Shown: positions 1 to 6,818, counted from the stretch's first letter. The stretch: DNA of 7,191 nt from Lachnospiraceae bacterium (GCA_017437205.1 JAFSBP010000226.1:1-7191), one strand, 5' to 3'. Translations and numbers: made by a program. The notes: a model not told the origin generated them from the letters alone.

Positions 1-672
1 AAACTCTTCCTTCCATTTATACTGCTGGCTGACAGAGATTGCGCTGAAGATCTCTGGCGGAATTTCCACAAGCTTATCAAGCAGCGTCAGGCTGTACATC
101 GCTTTCAGTGTCTCCTCAGTTGGTCCCCAATGGCAGGATTCGACCATGCACTCCATTGCCTTTTTCCACTCAAACATGCGGGCATAGGCCACACCGGCAT
201 TGTGGAGTATCCGACTTCGCAGTTCGCGGCCTGCTTTATCGTAATCTCCGTTCAAAATCTTTCCGTAGATATGAAGTGCAGTCATCGGCCGACCGTTTTC
301 CAGATAGAAATCAGCCCGCAGCTTCGCTCGCTCAATGGCGCTCATCTGCTTTAAGAGATCCAGTCTGCGCTTTAAATCCTGCAATTCACCCTCGCTGTAA
401 TAATGGATATCCTGCTCAAGCATATAGATGATCTGAAACATATCCTGACGATTGTCCACCAGACGCTGGATCTTATTGACTATGGCCGCAAGACCAAGTT
501 CTTTCTCCAGAAAGTCCATCAATTCATCGCTGACAAAATCGTCCTCCAGAATGTACAGATAATGGTTCATAAAATAGCACAATTCTTCCGCTGAATGAAT
601 TCCGATTCCCAGTGCCGGAACCGGATACGGCGTCTTTGCACGCTTGATATTACAAAGTAAGAAATTACCCAT
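1..672 (-). CDS. TPR-repeat protein of unknown function, N-terminal 224 residues (partial)
   Basis: The reading frame is open from an ATG at 672 to the left edge without a stop, so the gene continues outside the window. Residues 1-60 form a distinctive head (MGNFLLCNIKRAKTPYPVPA, then an acidic helical stretch around EELCYFMNHY and EDDFVSDELM). Residues about 65-110 are helical and heptad-like. Two TPR-like helix pairs follow: about 114-147 (ADFYLENGRPMTALHIYGKI) and 154-187, where HNAGVAYARMFEWKKAMECM matches the TPR spacing of small and aromatic residues (G, Y, A, A). No signal peptide or membrane segment is visible, so it is probably cytosolic. It starts 13 bases after the Hsp70-like gene with a good ribosome binding site, so it is the third gene of the operon. 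TPRs usually bind partner proteins, and a partner among the two upstream products is an inference. The missing C-terminal part could hold another domain. I do not recognise a named gene. Confidence 0.85.
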   Translation of the reverse strand, partial: MGNFLLCNIKRAKTPYPVPALGIGIHSAEELCYFMNHYLYILEDDFVSDELMDFLEKELGLAAIVNKIQRLVDNRQDMFQIIYMLEQDIHYYSEGELQDLKRRLDLLKQMSAIERAKLRADFYLENGRPMTALHIYGKILNGDYDKAGRELRSRILHNAGVAYARMFEWKKAMECMVESCHWGPTEETLKAMYSLTLLDKLVEIPPEIFSAISVSQQYKWKEEF

Positions 673-679
673 GTGAATA

Positions 680-688
680 CCTCTCCTA
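680..688 (-). promoter_or_regulatory. Ribosome binding site of the TPR gene, overlapping the upstream stop codon
   Basis: Read on the minus strand the site is TAGGAGAGG, followed by 7 bases and the ATG at 672. The first three bases are the TAG stop of the Hsp70-like gene. This fixes the start of the partial TPR gene and suggests that ribosomes finishing the upstream gene can re-initiate here. Confidence 0.7.
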
Positions 689-1945
689 TAGCATGATCTC
701 CTTCCGGATCATTTTATCCGTGGCCGGATAAAAGTCTCCGAATCCGCGGTCAAACACTCTGACCGTCATCAAATTCGACTGTGAGAAGGATACCACCACT
801 TCCAGTCTGGTCATTTTGTTGGGACGAGCGGGGAGCTCGTGAAGAGGAATGGAGATCATTCTCCGCTCTCCGTTAAGTCCGATCACCATCAATTCCAGTG
901 AATCTGCCCGATCCGGAATCAGTTCCACATTTGCCTTTGCCCCGTACCAGTTGCTTCCCGCGGCGGCAATGATCAGCTGCCTTAGACGTCCTCCGTGAAG
1001 AACATTCATGCTGATGGTCGAACGAAGTCTACCGTCACAGATGCCGATGTAGGGGTAAGCAGACTTTTCCAAGCCGTAATCATAGGCGAGGAATGCTGCG
1101 CCTTTGGAAAACAGTCCCTGTCCCGCAAATACCCTGCGTCGATTGCAGATATACTGCAGGGACTCCGTTGCCCAGCCGGTATCCTCAAAACCTCTTCCGG
1201 TCAGGAATACCGTGGTCACAATTTTTCTTCCCAACAATCTCTCTGCACAGGAGCGAAGGATGCGGTCCGCCAGCTTTCGTCCTGACTCAGTGTCCAGAAT
1301 ATCCAGACTAAATCCCTCCTCCAACATCTCATGGCTCACCTCAACCACGTTCGGTGTACGGCCGCGCACCGTGCGAAGTTCATAATAATGAAGTCCATTC
1401 TCCGTCAGATTGAACAGACTGGTCTGATTCGCCCAGATCTCCTTCTGCTGGCTGATCACGTAATACAGATAACTCTCCGAATGCGTCGCCACATGGATAC
1501 GCTCGCGGGGAAGTCCCAAGCTGTCACCGATCTGTATCAGCGCATCCATCACCTCGATATTTTCATCCTGAAGGGTAAAGACGATTCGCTCAATCTCATT
1601 TGTCCCGTATTTTTTCATCGGAATATCCAGTAGCTTGCGGATATACTGCTGCAGAAGCTGCGCCGCTGAATAGGTTACACCCTCAATGGTCGCCTTTCCA
1701 TTCTTTCCGACCAGACGCACCAGCTTATCCACCACGGTACCCTGCCCGCAGAGTGCATGGCTGTAAGCCTCCTCACCAATGTGCCACTGGTCAAGTTTTT
1801 TTCGTTTACAAAGCACGGTGGGAATCAGACAATTCTCATCGTCACGGGCAAAGCTCACCTGTTCTGCATCCAGCACTTGTGGATCAAAACAGCTGATCTG
1901 GCAATAATCATCGCACAGATCTATTCCCAAGATCAATCCTGGCAT
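686..1945 (-). CDS. DUF5716-type, divergent Hsp70-like (actin-fold) protein
   Basis: The 419 residues follow the Hsp70 plan in order. Residues 4-20 (LILGIDLCDDYCQISCF) sit where Hsp70 has the phosphate-1 loop DLGTTNS. Residues 40-80 (CLIPTVLC, then WHIGEEA and KLVRLVG) parallel the PSVV, VGxxA and KRLIG blocks. Residues 119-163 (ERIVFTLQDENIEVMDALIQ, then SLGL, then HSESYLYYV) parallel the Hsp70 AVITVPAYF to NEPTAAALAYG region. Residues 177-190 replace phosphate-2, 243-253 replace the adenosine motif, and 281-292 (KGAAFLAYDYGL) match its end. Residues about 300-410 resemble the beta substrate-binding domain, including IPLHELPARP and LEVVVSFSQSNLMTVRVFD. No helical lid follows. Key residues are changed: DLGTT is DLCDD, DLGGGT is NLTENG and GG is TGRG, so ordinary ATP hydrolysis is doubtful. 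The protein looks cytosolic. It is the second gene of a three-gene operon. The DUF5716 name is from memory and operon context; the Hsp70 likeness is my reading of the sequence. Confidence 0.8.
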   Translation of the reverse strand: MPGLILGIDLCDDYCQISCFDPQVLDAEQVSFARDDENCLIPTVLCKRKKLDQWHIGEEAYSHALCGQGTVVDKLVRLVGKNGKATIEGVTYSAAQLLQQYIRKLLDIPMKKYGTNEIERIVFTLQDENIEVMDALIQIGDSLGLPRERIHVATHSESYLYYVISQQKEIWANQTSLFNLTENGLHYYELRTVRGRTPNVVEVSHEMLEEGFSLDILDTESGRKLADRILRSCAERLLGRKIVTTVFLTGRGFEDTGWATESLQYICNRRRVFAGQGLFSKGAAFLAYDYGLEKSAYPYIGICDGRLRSTISMNVLHGGRLRQLIIAAAGSNWYGAKANVELIPDRADSLELMVIGLNGERRMISIPLHELPARPNKMTRLEVVVSFSQSNLMTVRVFDRGFGDFYPATDKMIRKEIML

Positions 1946-1950
1946 CTTCC

Positions 1951-1960
1951 CACCTCCTTA
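1951..1960 (-). promoter_or_regulatory. Near-perfect ribosome binding site of the Hsp70-like gene, overlapping the upstream stop
   Basis: On the minus strand this reads TAAGGAGGTG, almost fully complementary to the 3' end of 16S rRNA, with 5 bases before the ATG at 1945. Its TAA is the stop codon of the large upstream gene. The arrangement supports translational coupling and confirms the start of the 419-residue protein. It is clearly stronger than the site in front of the first operon gene. Confidence 0.8.
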
Positions 1961-4900
1961 TCTAATGGTAAATAATTGTTTTGACAGTGTATCCTCTGCC
2001 CCATATTGCTCAAGACAGCGATAAAGATCGTCACGATCACCGGAAAGCTCAGCCAAAATCTGATTCAGCTGACTCTCACGGCTCTTGTCTTCTTTATTGA
2101 TCACACAGCTCTTCATGATCCGCCCGCTTTTTACCGGCGCATCACCCTTCTCGCTATCATAAATCTCATAGTCCACGGTTTCACCCACAAATACGGTGAC
2201 CGCTTTCACATAATATCCCTCATAAACATGGGGGATCAGTTCCTCCGTCACTTCCTCGCCACAGGCACTCACTCTCATCCGCAACTTAATGCGGCTATTC
2301 CTTTTTCCTCGATACTCAATGATCAGCTTTCCGGAAATACCGCCCGGAAGCGCAATCATCTCCGACAGTTTCTGATAATAAGCAAACACATAATCCTGCC
2401 GGTATAGCTCCGCCACCATCTCACGACAAATCTCCTTCTGACGTTCACTTAAGCTTTCTTTGGTGGAATAATGCTTACTGAGAGCCATCAGACACACATT
2501 CGGCATACCGTTGGCCACATCTCTGGACATGATCATCTGCTCCAGATAAGCAAACACATCCTCGGTCACCGCCTCATCTTCAGTAAAATAGAGGAAGCAT
2601 TTGGTCACCAAATATGCTCTCACCAGCATTTCATCGGCGGTTCCTTTACTTACATAGGCAAAGAATACCTCATCAAGCCCCTCATGCCAGCCGGTAAACA
2701 GCATCTGTCCCAGCAACCGCTCCGGCAGATCAAAAACATTCTTCTCCTGCTCCGTAACTTGCATTAGAAGCGCCTTCATTTGACTGCAGCTTCCGTTAAA
2801 GAAACGGCAGAGATACTCCATCACGTAAGGATCATACTGCTCTGCCTTCAGGCAATCGGCGCACAGACTCAATAGACGCGCATCCGGCTCGAAACCTTTA
2901 TCTCTCACCATGCGTCTGCAAAGAGCGAGCAGATATTCGGGCGCAACTCCCTCATGTCCCCAAGTGGTAAGCCAGGCATAGGCATCGCGGTAGCTCTCCT
3001 TGCGGATCAATGTTTCTATCACAGTGATCTGTTCCTGTCTGGTCATAAGCTTCGGGTCAAGGGACAACAGATAGAGATTACTCTCCGTCTCATCGGAGTC
3101 TCTGCATCCGGCGATCACTCCTGACTGAAGCTTCTGCACAAACAGCGGACGAAGATGTTCTCTGCGAAGCACAGACAACAACAGTTCTCCGGTAATCTTT
3201 CCGCCGGGCACACCGTTCATGATCCGTGAACAGGTGCGAATGGAAAGCATATCGTAATCAGGATTTTTTTCGATGCAGGCTGCAAGCAGTTCCTCATCGC
3301 TAAAGAAATCCGTCATCACATAAGGCAGGGATGCATAGCGATTTCCGTATGTGTCCTGTAATAGGATCAGACAGTTTTCCGTATAGACAGGTACATATAC
3401 TTTACCGTCGGTCAGAGGAACAATCTGCTCATCCTCCAGTTCTTCATAGCAGAGCACAAGCTGGCTGATCTGCGGGTTATCGCAGGAAATACGCTTCGCC
3501 ATGAGAAGTCTGGGAAGCACGCGGGCGGTTTTTTCGTCCACCATCTCCGGGTAGATCGCATAGCGGTAAATCTCCGAAAGGCGGTCATCCATCACACCCT
3601 GGAACATTTGGTCAAGAGCGAACGCCTCAATCTGCTCACGGTAGGCCTCCATCAGGCTCTCATCATCGCGGCAATATGCCAGCACGTTCGCATAGAGTGC
3701 CTCCTGCGCACGGCGATTAAGCGCATGATTGTACGAGAAATACATCAGTACCATGCGCGGCAGCTTCCGGTGATAATCCTCCGGCAGCGCATACAAATAA
3801 TATTCATACAGGCGGGTCAGGCGGATATCCTGCTCCACCCCCTTTTCATACCAAATAAACGCTTCTTTTCCCTTCTTTTCTCCCTTGATCAAAAGGCTGC
3901 AGATACCCTCCAGACACTCTGCCGTAGGCGCGGCTGCATAAAATCTCTTTAGGATGTGGAACAATGCATAATTCCAATTTTTCCCTGTCGTTGCCAGACG
4001 TCCTGTCAACTGCGAAAGCACAGTCCCTGTGAGCCCGTAACGCACACTGGTCCACAACAGCTGGCTGGAATAGCGGTCAATAGCGGTCAGCATCTCCGGA
4101 TTTTCCAAAAGGCGCTTCGCCCCCTCGATCAGAAGCAATGGATTTCTGCTGCCTGCCTCAAAGCGCTCTTTCAATTTGCTCATAGCGAGCATCGGATTCT
4201 CTATCAAGATAGGATCAACGCGCAGCAACAGCCAGAGAAGCGTATCCTTCTCTGATGTTTCCGTGTAAAATTTATTTAACAAAATAACCAATCTTCGGCG
4301 GCGATCGTCATCATCATCCATCTCCGTGCGCAGATAAAGATAAAAACAGTAATTTCCCAATTCCTCCGAACGGTTCTCACAAACTCTGTCGTGCAGATCC
4401 TCCAGCAAAATACCGGCCTGCTGCCTGCGTCCCAGCGCCATCTGTACAGCGGCATGATAGAGTTCCAGTTGATCCGGCGCATGGCTGCCGCCTCTAAGCC
4501 GGTTGAGAATCATATCCATCTCGCCAAGGAGACCATTCATTCTGCTTTCACGATCAGGCAAATCAGTCTGTCCATCCAATGCCAAATAAGCGGCTGCCGT
4601 GCGGACAAACCGCGTATAATCTTTCATGTAACCATGGTTCACCGACGCCTCGGTGCGCGCACCGTCCGCGGTAATGGGAATCTCGTGGATCCCACGGATA
4701 TGACTGATTCGGATCACGCCATGATTCATTCCCCGGTGAAGACTCTCCCGATTTATCCGGAAGCGCACCTTCACAATATTATCCTGAAAATCTTCTTCGG
4801 TCAACGAGGTAACCGGAAGCGTAATAAACGCTCCCTCACAGGAAAGCTCGATCCGCACCGTTCCCCAAGTAGCCTTTTCTATGATAAAACTGTCCTCAAT

Positions 4901-5515
4901 AGACTCATTAATCCCGTGATAATTTCTCTCCGTCTCATCAACACGAATGCGCACCTCCTCCTTCGCGCCGCACCCGGTCAAAAACTCTTCCAGTGCGAGC
5001 AGATGATTTCCTCTGGAAAGCAGGCCGTCATAAAGTGTTCGCATCCGAAGCTGCTGCATAAACGGCATATAGACAAACGAGGACGAAGAAAACAGCTGAA
5101 GCGCCTCCAGCTTATCCGTGCGGGCCAACTCCGTAAATTCATCCAATGTCAATAGCTTCTGTGTCGCTGCTCTCTCCGGCATCAGCGTGAACCGATACGG
5201 CACCGTAACTTCACCGCAATTGGTCGCCAAAATAAAGGCACCGACAATCTCCACCTGCTCCAGCGCAGCTTTCGCCTCCACCCGGTATCCCACACGGCAC
5301 TCTCTTCCATAAAAAATTTCGTCCAACAAAACCACGCGGGGATTCGTGGAATGGATCACTCCCTTCAATTCCCGCATATCCTCGCGATAAAAGTAAAGCT
5401 CGCCTGCTCCTGCTGTTCCCGCTGAAAAGGTCTGAACCACTTCCTTTGGAATGATGAGCTCTGACTGCTCGTACTCAATAATTCCTTTTGCCAGCCGGTT
5501 AATCTGCTCCCGCAT
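1958..5515 (-). CDS. DUF5717-type giant protein: tandem beta modules plus helical solenoid
   Basis: A 1185-residue protein with no signal peptide or membrane segment, so probably cytosolic. Residues about 18-112 form a beta-rich module (RELKGVIHSTNPRVVLLDEI, then VTVPYRFTL). Residues about 205-285 form a second one with a similar strand pattern (VKVRFRINRESLHRGMNHGV, then HEIPITADG). Between them lies a short helical hairpin (122-182). Residues about 295-690 and 735-1055 are almost wholly helical with TPR/HEAT-like pairs, for example ALGRRQQAGILLEDLHDRV and KEAFIWYEKGVEQDIRLTRL. A short beta insert sits at about 697-733. Residues 1060-1137 form a C-terminal beta domain (GKLIIEYRGKRNSRIKLRMR), followed by a helical tail. 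No catalytic motif is visible. A charged patch of five Asp then four Arg lies at 400-408. It is the first gene of the operon with the Hsp70-like and TPR genes. A scaffold or adaptor role is inference. The DUF5717 name is from memory of clostridial proteins of this size beside DUF5716; the biochemical function is unknown to me. Confidence 0.85.
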   Translation of the reverse strand: MREQINRLAKGIIEYEQSELIIPKEVVQTFSAGTAGAGELYFYREDMRELKGVIHSTNPRVVLLDEIFYGRECRVGYRVEAKAALEQVEIVGAFILATNCGEVTVPYRFTLMPERAATQKLLTLDEFTELARTDKLEALQLFSSSSFVYMPFMQQLRMRTLYDGLLSRGNHLLALEEFLTGCGAKEEVRIRVDETERNYHGINESIEDSFIIEKATWGTVRIELSCEGAFITLPVTSLTEEDFQDNIVKVRFRINRESLHRGMNHGVIRISHIRGIHEIPITADGARTEASVNHGYMKDYTRFVRTAAAYLALDGQTDLPDRESRMNGLLGEMDMILNRLRGGSHAPDQLELYHAAVQMALGRRQQAGILLEDLHDRVCENRSEELGNYCFYLYLRTEMDDDDDRRRRLVILLNKFYTETSEKDTLLWLLLRVDPILIENPMLAMSKLKERFEAGSRNPLLLIEGAKRLLENPEMLTAIDRYSSQLLWTSVRYGLTGTVLSQLTGRLATTGKNWNYALFHILKRFYAAAPTAECLEGICSLLIKGEKKGKEAFIWYEKGVEQDIRLTRLYEYYLYALPEDYHRKLPRMVLMYFSYNHALNRRAQEALYANVLAYCRDDESLMEAYREQIEAFALDQMFQGVMDDRLSEIYRYAIYPEMVDEKTARVLPRLLMAKRISCDNPQISQLVLCYEELEDEQIVPLTDGKVYVPVYTENCLILLQDTYGNRYASLPYVMTDFFSDEELLAACIEKNPDYDMLSIRTCSRIMNGVPGGKITGELLLSVLRREHLRPLFVQKLQSGVIAGCRDSDETESNLYLLSLDPKLMTRQEQITVIETLIRKESYRDAYAWLTTWGHEGVAPEYLLALCRRMVRDKGFEPDARLLSLCADCLKAEQYDPYVMEYLCRFFNGSCSQMKALLMQVTEQEKNVFDLPERLLGQMLFTGWHEGLDEVFFAYVSKGTADEMLVRAYLVTKCFLYFTEDEAVTEDVFAYLEQMIMSRDVANGMPNVCLMALSKHYSTKESLSERQKEICREMVAELYRQDYVFAYYQKLSEMIALPGGISGKLIIEYRGKRNSRIKLRMRVSACGEEVTEELIPHVYEGYYVKAVTVFVGETVDYEIYDSEKGDAPVKSGRIMKSCVINKEDKSRESQLNQILAELSGDRDDLYRCLEQYGAEDTLSKQLFTIR

Positions 5516-5523
5516 CTTCTTAA

Positions 5524-5528
5524 CCCCC
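5524..5528 (-). promoter_or_regulatory. Atypical ribosome binding site (GGGGG) of the DUF5717-type gene
   Basis: The only purine-rich block at normal distance from the ATG at 5515 is GGGGG, 8 bases upstream. A better-looking GGAG lies at 5537-5540, about 21 bases away, which is too far. Upstream in-frame codons offer no alternative ATG, GTG or TTG close by, so the ATG at 5515 is retained. The site is weaker than those of the two downstream genes. Confidence 0.45.
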
Positions 5529-5544
5529 GTTCTTTTCTCCGGAC

Positions 5545-5582
5545 AAAAACTGCTGCAAATCGGTCATCCCGCGTTGCAGCAG
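5545..5582 (-). terminator. Intrinsic terminator or leader attenuator upstream of the DUF5717-type operon
   Basis: Arms 5574-5582 and 5550-5558 form a perfect 9-base-pair stem (CTGCTGCAA with TTGCAGCAG on the minus strand). The 15-base loop can add three inner pairs (CGG with CCG). Five T residues follow immediately (5549-5545), which makes this a terminator for minus-strand transcription only; the other side has no T run. It lies 113 bases after the transpeptidase stop codon and 29 bases before the DUF5717-type start. It may be a distal terminator for the rarA-transpeptidase transcript. If the TATAAT at 5622-5627 is a promoter, the hairpin sits inside the operon leader and would attenuate it. 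Confidence 0.7.
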
Positions 5583-5621
5583 ACTCTTGCTTTTATGGTA
5601 ACATATTCCGACAAATTTTGC

Positions 5622-5627
5622 ATTATA
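5622..5627 (-). promoter_or_regulatory. Candidate -10 box (TATAAT) for the DUF5717/Hsp70-like/TPR operon
   Basis: A consensus TATAAT reads on the minus strand within TTTTATAATGC. Transcription would begin near 5615 and give a leader of about 100 bases. No good -35 hexamer lies at 16-18 bases spacing; that region is pure A/T (TTTTTT or ATTTTT). The TTGAAA at 5661-5666 is 33 bases away, too far. If real, the promoter may rely on the A/T-rich upstream DNA. The box is also overlapped by a small inverted repeat (AATTTT 5614-5619 and AAAATT 5627-5632). An A/T-rich spacer can contain TATAAT by chance, hence moderate confidence. Confidence 0.4.
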
Positions 5628-5629
5628 AA

Positions 5630-5667
5630 ATTGAAAAAAAACGAAAAAATTTTCACTTTTTTTCAAT
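5630..5667. repeat. A/T-rich 11-bp inverted repeat with phased A-tracts
   Basis: Arms 5630-5640 and 5657-5667 (ATTGAAAAAAA with TTTTTTTCAAT) are perfect inverted copies around a 16-base centre that itself holds GAAAA and TTTTC. Three A- or T-tracts are centred near 5637, 5648 and 5660, about one helical turn apart, which would bend the DNA. It lies 28 bases after the transpeptidase stop and just upstream of the TATAAT box. It could be an A/T-only terminator for the transpeptidase (TTTT follows on the minus strand), an UP-like or bent promoter element, or a protein-binding site. The sequence alone does not decide. Confidence 0.6.
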
Positions 5668-5695
5668 CTTTTCCCACTACGGGCAGGATTTCCCC

Positions 5696-6790
5696 TTAAT
5701 ATTCAGCCAAATCCTCCACCCCATACACAATAACAATGCGGGAATCATAGTCAAGCTCGGTGACTAACTGAATCATACTGTCCTTCGGGATGTTGATGCA
5801 TCCGGGAGAAATGCCTCTCGGACTGGGACAATGAATGCAAATCACTGAGCTGCCCTGCGTCGGATCACAGGTCGGGTTATTATCAATATAAAGTCCGTAG
5901 TCATAAGACTGCTTATAGTCAATGACATGCTCTGCTGTTGCCCAGTCTTTCACCACACCCTCATCTTCGGTGTCCACCCACTGGTTATAATATTTGCTCT
6001 TTACATCATCCACCATGTAAGCCGTCGGGGTTGCCTGCTTATACTCCATCACTGAGCCGGGATCCGCCTGAATACCGTAGGCGAAGCGGAACGGGAAACA
6101 TCCCACCGGTGTGCAGCCATCCATCTCATAGATGACCTTCTTCACTCCACCATATCCCCAAAAACCTTCCACTTCAAAATGCTTGGTCCAACTGCCATTT
6201 GCATTTTTTGTAAAATAGAACACGGTACAGCGATCACCGCCGTCATTTTTTCCCACCGCCAAAACCAATTGATCCGTCTGCTTTTCCACGTCCATCGTAT
6301 ACAAAAGCTGCTCAACGCGCCCGCTGAACGTATCCGCGATCACCGGCTGAGTGGAAAGGTATCGGCTGGCAACATAATACTCCGCACCATTATACATGAT
6401 ACGGCTCCACTCCTCGGAAACACCGGTGCGCACCACCGACTCTCCATAATACATGGTTCTAAGAATCTCTGCGTTGGTGGACGGCGCCAGACGGATATTC
6501 AACCGATCCGTCGTATAGACCGTCTCCTCCACCGGCGTAAATACGATGGGAGCCTCGGTCGGTTCTTCCGTCGGTTCCTCTGTCGGCGCCTGAGTCGTTT
6601 CCTCCGGCAACGTTTCTTCTTTCGTATTTTCCTGCGTCTGATCACCACCCACCTGACCGAATCCTATGGTAGTGGTATCGGCATCCGTCTTTCCTTCTGT
6701 GATTTCAGGCGAATTTTGACCGCCCTTGCACCCGGAAAGTCCCATTACACACATTGATATCACAAGTAAGAAGCATACTACTTTTCTCAT
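5696..6790 (-). CDS. Lipoprotein L,D-transpeptidase with SH3b domain (YkuD family)
   Basis: A 364-residue cell-envelope protein. Residues 1-21 are a lipoprotein signal peptide with lipobox LSGC, so Cys21 would be lipidated and the protein anchored outside the membrane. Residues about 25-85 are a disordered linker with Glu-Pro-Thr repeats. Residues 91-146 form a bacterial SH3 domain (LNIRLAPSTNAEIL, then WSRIMYNGAEYYVASRYL), probably for wall binding. Residues about 155-362 form the catalytic domain: TPVGCFPFRFAYGI (227-240) is the usual TPxGxF block, and ICIHCPSPRGISPGCINIPK holds the likely catalytic His320 and Cys331. The family acts on peptidoglycan stem peptides through a Cys thioester and makes 3-3 or related links. 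The His-to-Cys spacing is short and resembles the COG3786-type YkuD group as I recall it; carboxypeptidase activity is an alternative. The start is supported by TAGGAGAG 5 bases upstream. It probably shares a transcript with rarA. Confidence 0.92.
   Translation of the reverse strand: MRKVVCFLLVISMCVMGLSGCKGGQNSPEITEGKTDADTTTIGFGQVGGDQTQENTKEETLPEETTQAPTEEPTEEPTEAPIVFTPVEETVYTTDRLNIRLAPSTNAEILRTMYYGESVVRTGVSEEWSRIMYNGAEYYVASRYLSTQPVIADTFSGRVEQLLYTMDVEKQTDQLVLAVGKNDGGDRCTVFYFTKNANGSWTKHFEVEGFWGYGGVKKVIYEMDGCTPVGCFPFRFAYGIQADPGSVMEYKQATPTAYMVDDVKSKYYNQWVDTEDEGVVKDWATAEHVIDYKQSYDYGLYIDNNPTCDPTQGSSVICIHCPSPRGISPGCINIPKDSMIQLVTELDYDSRIVIVYGVEDLAEY
6552..6589. repeat. 12-base tandem repeat encoding the Glu-Pro-Thr linker
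   Basis: About three imperfect 12-base units (core GTCGGTTC on the plus strand) encode PTEEPTEEPTEAP at residues 69-81 of the transpeptidase. This is the spacer between the lipid anchor and the SH3 domain. Such linkers often vary in copy number between strains. Confidence 0.6.
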
Positions 6791-6795
6791 TTTTG

Positions 6796-6803
6796 CTCTC
6801 CTA
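6796..6803 (-). promoter_or_regulatory. Ribosome binding site of the L,D-transpeptidase gene
   Basis: TAGGAGAG on the minus strand, 5 bases before the ATG at 6790, supports that start. The whole gap to the rarA stop is 28 bases and shows no promoter or terminator, which favours co-transcription with rarA. Confidence 0.65.
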
Positions 6804-6818
6804 TTATTTTGACTATCA

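Noticed and set aside
108..594. Short plus-strand open frames in the left end
   Set aside because: They are overlapped by an uninterrupted 224-codon minus-strand frame with TPR character, a good ribosome binding site and correct operon spacing.
4391..5155. 254-codon plus-strand open frame
   Set aside because: It is antisense to the 1185-residue gene, its product has no recognisable domain, and its composition (many His, Gln, Ile, Arg) is typical of a reverse-strand shadow. The opposite strand has clear protein-like structure throughout.
5661..5666. TTGAAA as the -35 box for the TATAAT at 5622-5627
   Set aside because: The spacer would be about 33 bases, roughly twice the workable length.
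5671..5685. GCCC and GGG blocks just after the transpeptidase stop as a terminator
   Set aside because: Only a three-base stem forms and no T run follows directly; the hairpin at 5545-5582 is far stronger.
6179..6757. 192-codon plus-strand open frame rich in Arg and Phe
   Set aside because: It lies opposite the transpeptidase, and its Arg/Phe-rich tail is the mirror of the Glu-Pro-Thr linker repeats.
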